6,619 bases of DNA from the NCBI GenBank assembly GCA_029939535.1, contig JAOZST010000200.1, positions 1 through 6,619 on the forward strand, written 5' to 3'. Shown here piece after piece: positions 1-5,787 of this stretch. Under the pieces are notes generated by a model. That model worked only from the letters and a program-made list of their open reading frames with translations, was not told the DNA's origin and searched no databases. Source of the stretch: NBML01 sp029939535. GTDB lineage: Bacteria; Desulfobacterota; Desulfobacteria; Desulfobacterales; Desulfobacteraceae. The position numbers and the translations under genes are program-made. The stretch's first letter is position 1. Every line of letters begins with the position of its first letter.

Positions 1-2
1 AA

Positions 3-89
3 ACCTCACGAATCAGCGGCCTTGAACGGGCATCCATTCAAAAAATTATCAAACGTCTGGATATGGATATATCCCAATTCAGGCGGTAA
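3..89 (+). CDS. C-terminal fragment of a Fis-type HTH protein, probably an NtrC-family sigma-54-dependent response regulator
   Basis: Only the last 28 codons are in the window, ending at TAA 87-89; the gene begins to the left. The peptide contains SGLERASIQKIIKRLDM followed by a short tail ending FRR. This is the pattern of the Fis-type helix-turn-helix (HTH_8) that closes NtrC-like sigma-54 activators, where a 'GLERxxLQKxxKRLxI' recognition helix binds enhancer-like DNA sites. The receiver and AAA+ domains that would prove this are outside the window. The other two frames give either an early stop or a peptide without family resemblance. It converges with the helicase gene, so it is probably a separate transcription unit from the pyrimidine genes. 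Other Fis-like DNA-binding proteins remain possible. Confidence 0.6.
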   Translation, partial: TSRISGLERASIQKIIKRLDMDISQFRR

Positions 90-147
90 GGGTTTACCGG
101 AAGCATTACCTGTTTTCCCAAAAAATCTATGGGAATACGAGTAAACC
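84..147. terminator. possible bidirectional terminator or stem-loop region between convergent genes (weak)
   Basis: Several inverted repeats sit in the convergent gap. CGGTAA (84-89) pairs with TTACCG (94-99) across a 4-nt loop and overlaps the upstream stop codon. GGTTTAC (91-97) pairs with GTAAACC (141-147), enclosing TTCCCA (115-120) and TGGGAA (130-135) with a 9-nt loop. A short T-rich run follows on the plus strand, and TTTTTT lies in the loop on the minus strand. No arrangement is a textbook GC-rich hairpin directly followed by a T tract, so termination here is inferred mainly from position. The remainder of the gap (148-217) shows nothing recognisable. Confidence 0.25.
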
Positions 148-217
148 TTATTGATTTAAATTGATTCCTTCGGCTACTATTGTCAGGGCCGTTTTCTAAA
201 TTTATAATGTATGCAAA

Positions 218-1468
218 TCAATTCGATTTTTTTCTCTTTTTTCTGGATTTTTTCCTTTGTTTTTCCCAATCCTCATGCTCCTGGATCAGGTCCTGGATGG
301 TTTCCGGCTCATTGGATGCCTGGATAACCAGGGTATATTCTTTTTTACTGACTGGGATAACTTCTATTTGTTTGTTTAAAAAACCCTGGATATCTTCCAG
401 CAGAGTTTGTTCTTCTTTGCTGCAAAAGGAGATGGCCTGGCCCTTCTGGGTTCCCCTGCCTGTTCTTCCCACCCTGTGGACATAATTTTCTTTTTTTTCA
501 GGCAGATCATAATTGATCACAAAATCCACATTGGGGATATCAATACCCCTGGCACTGACATCCGTTGCAATGAGGATCTTTGCCCACCCGTGTTTAAACT
601 GGGCCATCACATCGGTTCTTTGATCCTGATCTTTGTCTCCGTGTATGGTCAAAGATTTTATATTGCCTCTTTTCAGGGCCTTTGCCACACGCTCGGCCCT
701 TACCCTGGTCCTGACAAAGATCATTATCCTGGCATCTTCATTGTCCCGTATGAATTTGCGAAGAAAAAAACGCTTATCATCCATTTCCACAAAAACCACC
801 CCATGGGAAACATTTTTAGCAACAGGATCATCCGGAGAAATCTGGATTCGAATGGCAGAGCTTTTGACCTGGGAAAAGGCAAGTTTCTTTATTTCCTTAT
901 TAATGGTGGCGGAAAAAAACAGGGTCTGGTGGCGGTGAATTAATTTCCTTTTCACCGCTTCAATGTCTTTGATAAACCCCTTGTCCAGCATCTGGTCTGC
1001 CTCGTCCAGGACCAGGACCCCCACTTTCCTGGTAGCAATCACTCCCTGGCTGATAAGGTCAAACATCCGGCCGGGAGTTGCAATGAGCACATCAATACCG
1101 TCTTTAAGCTTTTTGATCTGGGGGTCCTGCTCCACCCCGCCGAATACTGCAAAGGGCTTTACCTTTGTATGGCTGGACAGGGTGTCAAACACATCTCCGA
1201 TCTGGGCTGCCAGTTCCCTTGTGGGAACCATGATTATGCAATGGATACCAAAGGAACGTTTTGAACTTTTAGCCCTGTGAATCTTATCAATAATGGGAAT
1301 TGCAAAGGCAGCTGTCTTTCCTGTTCCGGTCTGGGCTATTGCCAGGACATCTTCGCCTTTCATGATGGAAGGAATTGCCTTGAACTGAATATCAGTAGGC
1401 CTTTTAAATCCTTCTGAGGCCAGATTTTTCTTGATGGCCGAATCAATATGATATGTCTCAAATTTCAT
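218..1468 (-). CDS. rhlE: DEAD-box ATP-dependent RNA helicase, RhlE-type
   Basis: A 416-residue cytoplasmic RNA helicase that would unwind or remodel RNA duplexes with ATP. The two RecA-like domains carry the full motif set: Q motif around residues 21-28 (F21, Q28), Walker A AQTGTGKT (45-52), PTRELA (82-87), TPGR (131-134), DEAD (155-158), SAT (186-188), TDVSARGID (302-310) and HRVGRTGRG (331-339). The IHGDKDQDQR segment (275-284) resembles the RhlE subgroup. A short Lys/Arg-rich tail (about 403-415) probably gives non-specific RNA affinity. The start gives the usual family N-terminus; the upstream AAAGG (1484-1480) is a weak ribosome binding site 11 nt away. It lies 71 nt downstream of the dihydropyrimidinase on the same strand. 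A role in pyrimidine breakdown is not expected; roles in ribosome assembly or RNA decay are typical of the family. The subgroup name is less certain than the family. Confidence 0.93.
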   Translation of the reverse strand: MKFETYHIDSAIKKNLASEGFKRPTDIQFKAIPSIMKGEDVLAIAQTGTGKTAAFAIPIIDKIHRAKSSKRSFGIHCIIMVPTRELAAQIGDVFDTLSSHTKVKPFAVFGGVEQDPQIKKLKDGIDVLIATPGRMFDLISQGVIATRKVGVLVLDEADQMLDKGFIKDIEAVKRKLIHRHQTLFFSATINKEIKKLAFSQVKSSAIRIQISPDDPVAKNVSHGVVFVEMDDKRFFLRKFIRDNEDARIMIFVRTRVRAERVAKALKRGNIKSLTIHGDKDQDQRTDVMAQFKHGWAKILIATDVSARGIDIPNVDFVINYDLPEKKENYVHRVGRTGRGTQKGQAISFCSKEEQTLLEDIQGFLNKQIEVIPVSKKEYTLVIQASNEPETIQDLIQEHEDWEKQRKKSRKKRKKSN

Positions 1469-1493
1469 GGGAATAGCTGCCTTTATTATTCAT

Positions 1494-1522
1494 AGTATAA
1501 ATAAGTTCAACAGACCAAAGTC
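1494..1522 (-). promoter_or_regulatory. possible promoter for the helicase gene (weak)
   Basis: In the 71-nt gap before the helicase the minus strand reads TATACT (1499-1494), a 5/6 match to the sigma-70 -10 box, 25 nt upstream of the start codon. The hexamer 17 nt further upstream, GACTTT (1522-1517), is a poor -35. The gap is very AT-rich, so such a -10 match can arise by chance. It would allow the helicase to be expressed independently of the pyrimidine genes. Confidence 0.25.
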
Positions 1523-1539
1523 TTTATTTATTATATATA

Positions 1540-2931
1540 CTATTCCACCATTAATGGCACGCGTTTAACAAACCTGCCATAGCCTTTTTCCCCGACAAAT
1601 TCCACATGATCATCTTTCCATTGGGAAACTTTTTTACCACGCACATATACTTCAACAGGCATACCCGTCATTTCCATGCCTTCATAGGGTGTATAATCCA
1701 CATTCATATGAAGTTTTTCCTGGGTAATGGTAAATTTTTGTTCAGGATCAAAAATAACAATATCTGCATCCTTTCCAACCTGGATCTCTCCTTTATCTGC
1801 AAGGCCAAACATCTTTGCCGTGCTTGTGGATAAAATATCAACCATTTTTTCAAGGGTAATCCTTCCTTTAACAACACCCTCGGAATGCATGAGCATCAAA
1901 AGGGTCTCAATGCCCGGGGCACCATTGGGTATTTTTTTATAATCATCAGTCCCGTTCATATCTTTTTTGCCATTAATATCAAAGGGGCAATGGTCTGTTG
2001 CAACAACCTGGACATCCCCCTGGTTTATTCCTTCCCAGAGCGCCCCATTGCTTTCCTTTGTCCTCAATGGAGGAGACATTACATATTTTGCCCCGTTAAA
2101 CCCTGATTCCTTATATCGTTCTTCATCCAGAAGAAGGTATTGGGGGCAGGTTTCAGCAAAAACATTGATTCCTTTATCCCTTGCTTCTTTCACCCGGGCC
2201 AGGCCCTCTTTGGATGAGAGATGGACAATATAGATTCTGGAACCGGTCATTTCCACCATTTTGGCTGCCCTGGATACTGCCTCTTCTTCGGCAATATTGG
2301 GACGACTCTTTGCATGGAAATAGGGTGAAAGCTTGCCCTGCTTTTCAAACTCCTCATTTAAATGATCAATAATATGAACATTTTCTGCATGGACCTGGAC
2401 AAGGCCTCCATGTTTTTTCGTCTGTTTGAGCAGTGTGATCATTGTTGCATCATCCACCCGGAAATCATAGACCATGAAAATTTTAAAACTTGGGGTTCCA
2501 TATTCATGGATGGCATCCTTGATTTCCTCAATAACCTCCGGTCTTGGATCCATTATGGCAGGGTGAAGGGAATAATCCACAGCAACTTTATCCTTTGCCC
2601 AGGATTTTTTTCTTTCAACTGCCTCAAAAATAGATTCCCCTTTCTGCTGTAAATCAAAATCAACCACAGATGTTACCCCGCCGCAGGCTGCCGCAATGGT
2701 ACCTGTCTCGTAATCATCCTGGGCAAAGGTTCCCATGAAAGGCATTGCCAGGTGGGTATGGGGATCAATGGCACCGGGTAAAACATATTTACCCTCTGCA
2801 TCAATAATTGTGTCAGCTTTAAAATCCAATTTCTCTCCAAGGGCTTTAATTTTACCCTCTTCAACATATACATCGGCAATATATTTGCCCGTGGAAGTAA
2901 CAACCAGACCATTTTGTATTAAGAGTGACAT
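1540..2931 (-). CDS. hydA: dihydropyrimidinase / D-hydantoinase (EC 3.5.2.2 family)
   Basis: Cytoplasmic metal-dependent amidohydrolase of 463 residues, the normal family length. It hydrolyses 5,6-dihydrouracil or dihydrothymine to the N-carbamoyl-beta-amino acid, the second step of reductive pyrimidine breakdown; many relatives also accept 5-substituted hydantoins. The TIM-barrel binuclear metal site is complete: H58 and H60 in DPHTH, the lysine expected to be carboxylated K150 in SFKIFM, H181 in VQVHAEN, H237 in IVHLSS and D313 in ATDHCPF. Substrate-contact positions typical of the family are present too: Y155, S286 in MSPPLR and N336 in PNGAPG. The start is fixed by AAGGAGG (2943-2937), 5 nt before ATG. 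It begins 29 nt after the preA stop on the same strand, so it is probably cotranscribed with preTA. That neighbourhood makes dihydropyrimidines the likely natural substrate rather than hydantoins or allantoin. Confidence 0.94.
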   Translation of the reverse strand: MSLLIQNGLVVTSTGKYIADVYVEEGKIKALGEKLDFKADTIIDAEGKYVLPGAIDPHTHLAMPFMGTFAQDDYETGTIAAACGGVTSVVDFDLQQKGESIFEAVERKKSWAKDKVAVDYSLHPAIMDPRPEVIEEIKDAIHEYGTPSFKIFMVYDFRVDDATMITLLKQTKKHGGLVQVHAENVHIIDHLNEEFEKQGKLSPYFHAKSRPNIAEEEAVSRAAKMVEMTGSRIYIVHLSSKEGLARVKEARDKGINVFAETCPQYLLLDEERYKESGFNGAKYVMSPPLRTKESNGALWEGINQGDVQVVATDHCPFDINGKKDMNGTDDYKKIPNGAPGIETLLMLMHSEGVVKGRITLEKMVDILSTSTAKMFGLADKGEIQVGKDADIVIFDPEQKFTITQEKLHMNVDYTPYEGMEMTGMPVEVYVRGKKVSQWKDDHVEFVGEKGYGRFVKRVPLMVE

Positions 2932-2960
2932 CTTATCCTCCTTGCTATGGCAATATAAAT

Positions 2961-4262
2961 TTATAATACTTTCTTTGTGGCAAATGGCTTATATTTTATC
3001 TGGGATTCCAAACTTTTATCCATTACGCAGGCATCCTGTCTATTCCATGTTCCAGGCATCTCTGTAAAAGAGATAAGATCGGAAACAGGGCAGACAAAGC
3101 TGCAGATCATACAGCTTAAACATTTGTCCTCAATTAAAACAGGTCGCCTTTTTTCCCTATCCCAGTCAAGGGCAAAGCCTCCTGCATCCCTGCATACGGT
3201 ATAACATTGACCGCACCCCACACATTTTTCAAGATCATATTGGGCCCGGCCCTGTCTTTTCAGGTCAAATTTATCCGTTGTTTTAAGATTAACAAGGGCC
3301 TTACCCACAAGGTCCTGAACCCTTGCTATGTCTTTTTCAACCATAAAGTCGGTCAACCCTTCTATCATATCCTCAACAATACCATACCCGTAATGGATGA
3401 TTCCCGTGGTAACCTGGATGGTGGAAGAACCCAGGAGAATATATTCCAGAGCATCAATCCATGTTTCAATTCCACCGATGCCAGACAGGGGCAGGGAAAG
3501 TTCTTCACATTTTGCCATGTCTGAGATAAACCGAAGTCCTATGGGTTTTATGGCAGGACCCGAGGTCCCGCTGACAGAACTGAGTCCAAAAACATTGGGT
3601 TTGGGTATCAATAGATCCAGATCAATCTGGGAAATCCCGGAAACCGTGTTGATGGCGGAAATGGCATCAGCCCCGCCCTGTTTGGCATAAAGGGCAGGCT
3701 CATTCATGTCTGTAATATTAGGGGTCATTTTTGCAATCACCGGTATGGATACGCAGTCTTTTACAGTGGCTGTAAATTTTTCAATAAGATCAAAGGCCTT
3801 GCCCACATGGTGGCCTGCCCCTTCCACTGACATGTGGGGGCATGAAAAATTCAGTTCCAGCATATCCGCACCATTGTCTTCAGATACCTTGGCAAGGTAT
3901 GCCCATTCATCATTGGAAAAACCCATGATGCTGGAGATAAGCACATGATCCGGATAATTTTTCTTTAAATACAGAAAATCCATTAAATTATCTTTAAGGG
4001 GCCTGTCTGAAATCATTTCAACATTCTGAAGACCCACTAGCCTTTTATTACCATACCCATATCCGTTCATTCGTGGAGAAGGGTGAATAATGGGGGTGGT
4101 ATCTGAATTCAAGGTCTTGAAAACAACACCGCTCCACCCGGCTTCAAAGGACCTGGCTACCATTTCAGCGCTGTTTGATACTGGAGATGATGAAAGAAGA
4201 AAGGGATTTTTAAAACTTACACCACAAAAATCAATGGACAGATCAATATCTTTTTTATTCAT
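2961..4262 (-). CDS. preA: NAD(P)-dependent dihydropyrimidine dehydrogenase, catalytic subunit PreA
   Basis: A 433-residue FMN and iron-sulfur subunit that reduces the 5,6 double bond of uracil or thymine, using electrons passed from PreT. Residues 1 to about 310 form a dihydroorotate-dehydrogenase-like FMN barrel. Its active-site segment LNFSCPH includes N138, S140 and C141, equivalent by motif to the catalytic loop of mammalian dihydropyrimidine dehydrogenase. Other matching positions are N117, K178 in AKMTPN, N205-T206 in INTVSG and the phosphate-binding GIGGIETW (261-268). The C-terminus is a 2[4Fe-4S] ferredoxin domain with C347/C350/C353/C357 and C381/C384/C387/C391, as in the C-terminal end of the mammalian enzyme. 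Its start codon lies within the 3' end of preT (8-nt overlap) behind an AGGAAGGGG-type ribosome binding site, so translational coupling and equimolar production with PreT are likely. Dihydroorotate dehydrogenase activity is a less likely alternative given the neighbours. Confidence 0.94.
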   Translation of the reverse strand: MNKKDIDLSIDFCGVSFKNPFLLSSSPVSNSAEMVARSFEAGWSGVVFKTLNSDTTPIIHPSPRMNGYGYGNKRLVGLQNVEMISDRPLKDNLMDFLYLKKNYPDHVLISSIMGFSNDEWAYLAKVSEDNGADMLELNFSCPHMSVEGAGHHVGKAFDLIEKFTATVKDCVSIPVIAKMTPNITDMNEPALYAKQGGADAISAINTVSGISQIDLDLLIPKPNVFGLSSVSGTSGPAIKPIGLRFISDMAKCEELSLPLSGIGGIETWIDALEYILLGSSTIQVTTGIIHYGYGIVEDMIEGLTDFMVEKDIARVQDLVGKALVNLKTTDKFDLKRQGRAQYDLEKCVGCGQCYTVCRDAGGFALDWDREKRRPVLIEDKCLSCMICSFVCPVSDLISFTEMPGTWNRQDACVMDKSLESQIKYKPFATKKVL

Positions 4263-5568
4263 TTTTACCCCTTCCTATATTCAAATAGCTGTCTATGGCT
4301 GCTGCTGCTGTTTTCCCATCCTGAACCGCATTTACCACAAGGGATGGTCCCCTTACGATATCGCCCCCGGCAAAAATTCCCGGCTTTGTGGTCTGACAAT
4401 TATCCAGAGATGCTTTGATCTGTTTTTTCCCATCAATATCAATATTTGGATATAATTTATTTGAATCTTCAAAGGCTTTATTACCAATGGCTTCCACCAC
4501 AAGATCAATATCAAGAATCCATTCTGAGTCTTTGACCTCAACAGGTGATCTTCTTCGACCGTCCCGGGCCGGGGATAATTCCGTGCGAACCAGTTGAATA
4601 CCCGACACCTTGCCCTTGTCACCTGTGGGGTAAGCCTTGGGCTGGTTAAGTATGAGAAAATGAATATTATTTTCAAGAGATTCCATTCTCTCATCCAATT
4701 CCGCGGGCATCTGACCAAAGGATCTTCTGTATACCAGATAAACATCTGAAGCCCCAAGGCTTGCCGCATACCCGGCACAATCCATGGCCACAGATCCGCC
4801 GCCGATAACAGCCACTTTTTTATTTTTGACCTGGTTTTGTATTTTATCAAGTCCGCTGGTGTGGGGGCTGGACAAAAACTCCACTGAATTATAAACCCCT
4901 TCAGGTTTCTCTTTTAAAATGCTGGCTGCATCCCAGAGCCCTGTGGCGATAAAAACAGCTGCAAAACCTTTATTAAGAAGTTCTTCAGCCTCTCCCTCCT
5001 CTTTGATGGGGTGGCTGCATTTAAATTCAACCCCCAGATGGATGATGTCTTCCATCTCTTTTTTCAGATACTCCTTACTGAATCTATAGGAAGGAACCCC
5101 ATAACGCAAAACCCCTCCGGGTTCGTCCATTTTTTCAAAAATCGTGGGTTTATAACCTTTTCTGGCAAGCTCAGCAGCGCAACTCAGGCCTGCAGGGCCA
5201 GATCCGATGATGGCCACTGGTTCAAGAACAGGTTCCGGCTTTTCAAACACCTGGAATCCAATTTCATTGCCATACCTGACCAGAAACTCCTGAATTTTGC
5301 CGACCTGTATGGGCCGGTCAAGCAGGGCACTTGCACATTCCTTTTCGCATAGTCTTGAGGTGGGGCATAAAATACCGCAGGCACCGCCCAGGATATTGTT
5401 TTCCTTTATGGTACGAATTGCACCTTTTATGTTCTGCATCTTAAATTTTTTAATAAATTTTCCAGGATCTGTGTTAGCTGGACAACCCTGGGAACAAGGT
5501 GCATCATGGCAGAGAAGACATCGATCCGCTTCTGCCAGAGCCTGACTAAAATCATACCTTTTACTCAT
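4255..5568 (-). CDS. preT: NAD(P)-dependent dihydropyrimidine dehydrogenase, electron-input subunit PreT
   Basis: A 437-residue FAD and iron-sulfur flavoprotein related to the small subunit of glutamate synthase (GltD). It oxidises NAD(P)H and passes electrons through FAD and [4Fe-4S] centres to PreA. The N-terminal domain has C17, C20, C25, C29, then C64, C68, C74, C78, followed by Q93 in the VGKIQEF segment. The FAD Rossmann motif is IGSGPAG (121-127), the nucleotide-binding motif is IGGGSVAMD (255-263) followed by VYRRS (279-283), and the closing FAD motif is GIFAGGD (397-403). I chose the start at 5568 because AAGGAG (5580-5575) lies 6 nt before this ATG and the protein then begins like its family. 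An in-frame ATG at 5622 would add 18 hydrophobic residues and lies only about four bases from the predicted transcription start. It is the first gene of the minus-strand operon and overlaps preA by 8 nt. Confidence 0.94.
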   Translation of the reverse strand: MSKRYDFSQALAEADRCLLCHDAPCSQGCPANTDPGKFIKKFKMQNIKGAIRTIKENNILGGACGILCPTSRLCEKECASALLDRPIQVGKIQEFLVRYGNEIGFQVFEKPEPVLEPVAIIGSGPAGLSCAAELARKGYKPTIFEKMDEPGGVLRYGVPSYRFSKEYLKKEMEDIIHLGVEFKCSHPIKEEGEAEELLNKGFAAVFIATGLWDAASILKEKPEGVYNSVEFLSSPHTSGLDKIQNQVKNKKVAVIGGGSVAMDCAGYAASLGASDVYLVYRRSFGQMPAELDERMESLENNIHFLILNQPKAYPTGDKGKVSGIQLVRTELSPARDGRRRSPVEVKDSEWILDIDLVVEAIGNKAFEDSNKLYPNIDIDGKKQIKASLDNCQTTKPGIFAGGDIVRGPSLVVNAVQDGKTAAAAIDSYLNIGRGKNE

Positions 5569-5574
5569 AAACGA

Positions 5575-5580
5575 CTCCTT
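5575..5580 (-). promoter_or_regulatory. ribosome binding site of preT that decides its start
   Basis: The minus strand reads AAGGAG followed by six bases and then ATG (5568-5566). The longer in-frame ATG at 5622 has no comparable sequence in front of it, which supports the shorter PreT protein. Confidence 0.8.
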
Positions 5581-5624
5581 ACATAGAACGAAATTACTGA
5601 AAACCGAAAAAAACAACAACAATA

Positions 5625-5653
5625 TTTATAACTTCCTTATCTGCAATGGTCAA
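5625..5653 (-). promoter_or_regulatory. sigma-70 promoter driving preT-preA-dihydropyrimidinase
   Basis: The minus strand carries TTGACC (5653-5648) as -35 and TATAAA (5630-5625) as -10, each a 5/6 consensus match, separated by exactly 17 nt. The predicted transcription start is near 5618, giving a leader of about 50 nt before the preT start at 5568. The leader is T-rich, with a repeated TTG run and no obvious riboswitch or attenuator. The -35 box lies inside a tandem 7-bp repeat. Confidence 0.7.
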
Positions 5654-5657
5654 TGGT
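5644..5657. repeat. tandem direct repeat CAATGGT x2 spanning the preT -35 box
   Basis: The plus strand reads CAATGGT at 5644-5650 and again at 5651-5657, two perfect abutting 7-bp copies. The -35 hexamer of the preT promoter (5648-5653) straddles the junction. A site in this position could act as an operator or activator contact; no known regulator motif is recognised. Confidence 0.5.
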
Positions 5658-5684
5658 TTATCTTGCTGCAAATAACAGGACGGA

Positions 5685-5697
5685 TTTTGTGACAAAA
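5685..5697. promoter_or_regulatory. 13-bp palindrome TTTTGT-G-ACAAAA, candidate operator
   Basis: Two perfect 6-bp arms (5685-5690 and 5692-5697) flank a single G. The site lies between the two divergent promoters, about 32 bp upstream of the preT -35 box and about 10 bp upstream of the candidate -35 of the amidohydrolase. It is well placed for a dimeric regulator acting on either side. The arms are low in complexity, so chance is possible. Confidence 0.35.
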
Positions 5698-5706
5698 GAA
5701 AATTGC

Positions 5707-5740
5707 TTGACTTTGAATTTATTTTTTTTAATAGTAATTT
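5707..5740 (+). promoter_or_regulatory. probable promoter region of the beta-ureidopropionase gene
   Basis: TTGACT (5707-5712) is a 5/6 match to the -35 consensus. At normal spacing the best -10 is only TAATAG (5729-5734). An overlapping alternative pairs TTGAAT (5713-5718) with TAATTT (5735-5740) at 16 nt. Both -10 candidates are imperfect, which would suit an activated or regulated promoter. I looked for the GG-N10-GC pattern of sigma-54 here and did not find it. The precise start of transcription cannot be fixed by reading. Confidence 0.4.
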
Positions 5741-5750
5741 TCAAAATTAC
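5734..5750. promoter_or_regulatory. 17-bp perfect palindrome GTAATTTT-C-AAAATTAC, candidate operator
   Basis: Two perfect 8-bp arms (5734-5741 and 5743-5750) surround a central C. The site lies at the probable -10/transcription-start zone of the amidohydrolase gene and ends 37 bp before its ATG, the classic place for a repressor site. A near copy of the right half (AAATTAC, 5591-5597) lies in the preT leader. No hairpin-with-T-tract structure follows, so a DNA-level operator is more likely than a terminator. Confidence 0.5.
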
Positions 5751-5775
5751 GGGATTATTAAAACAAAGGCTCCAC

Positions 5776-5783
5776 AAGGAGGT
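5776..5783 (+). promoter_or_regulatory. strong ribosome binding site of the beta-ureidopropionase gene
   Basis: AAGGAGGT, a perfect Shine-Dalgarno sequence, ends 4 nt before ATG 5788-5790. It fixes this start over the in-frame ATG at 5821. Confidence 0.85.
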
Positions 5784-5787
5784 TGTC

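Noticed and set aside
151..166. TTGATT direct repeat in the convergent gap
   Set aside because: Two 6-bp copies in AT-rich DNA, away from any promoter or gene start, are not meaningful.
407..943. 178-codon open frame on the plus strand opposite the helicase
   Set aside because: It is fully antisense to a confidently identified helicase, shows no recognisable domain, and has no convincing ribosome binding site.
1512..1523. AGAC-CAAA-GTCT inverted repeat after the dihydropyrimidinase as a terminator
   Set aside because: The stem is only 4 bp with few GC pairs and, in the minus-strand direction of the operon, no T tract follows it.
4298..4310. GCT-repeat microsatellite near the 3' end of preT
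   Set aside because: It is only about four units and encodes the alanine run in the KTAAAAAID helix, which is common at this place in the family.
5569..5622. 18-residue N-terminal extension of PreT starting at the ATG at 5622
   Set aside because: It lacks a ribosome binding site, lies about four bases from the predicted transcription start, and the internal ATG at 5568 has AAGGAG at ideal spacing and a family-like N-terminus.
5640..5710. Sigma-54 promoter (GG-N10-GC) in the divergent region
   Set aside because: The GG pairs at 5648 and 5655 have no GC at the required distance.
5770..5781. CTCC-ACAA-GGAG hairpin that could hide the ribosome binding site of the beta-ureidopropionase gene
   Set aside because: A 4-bp stem overlapping a strong Shine-Dalgarno is easily found by chance, and no alternative pairing or ligand-binding fold is visible.
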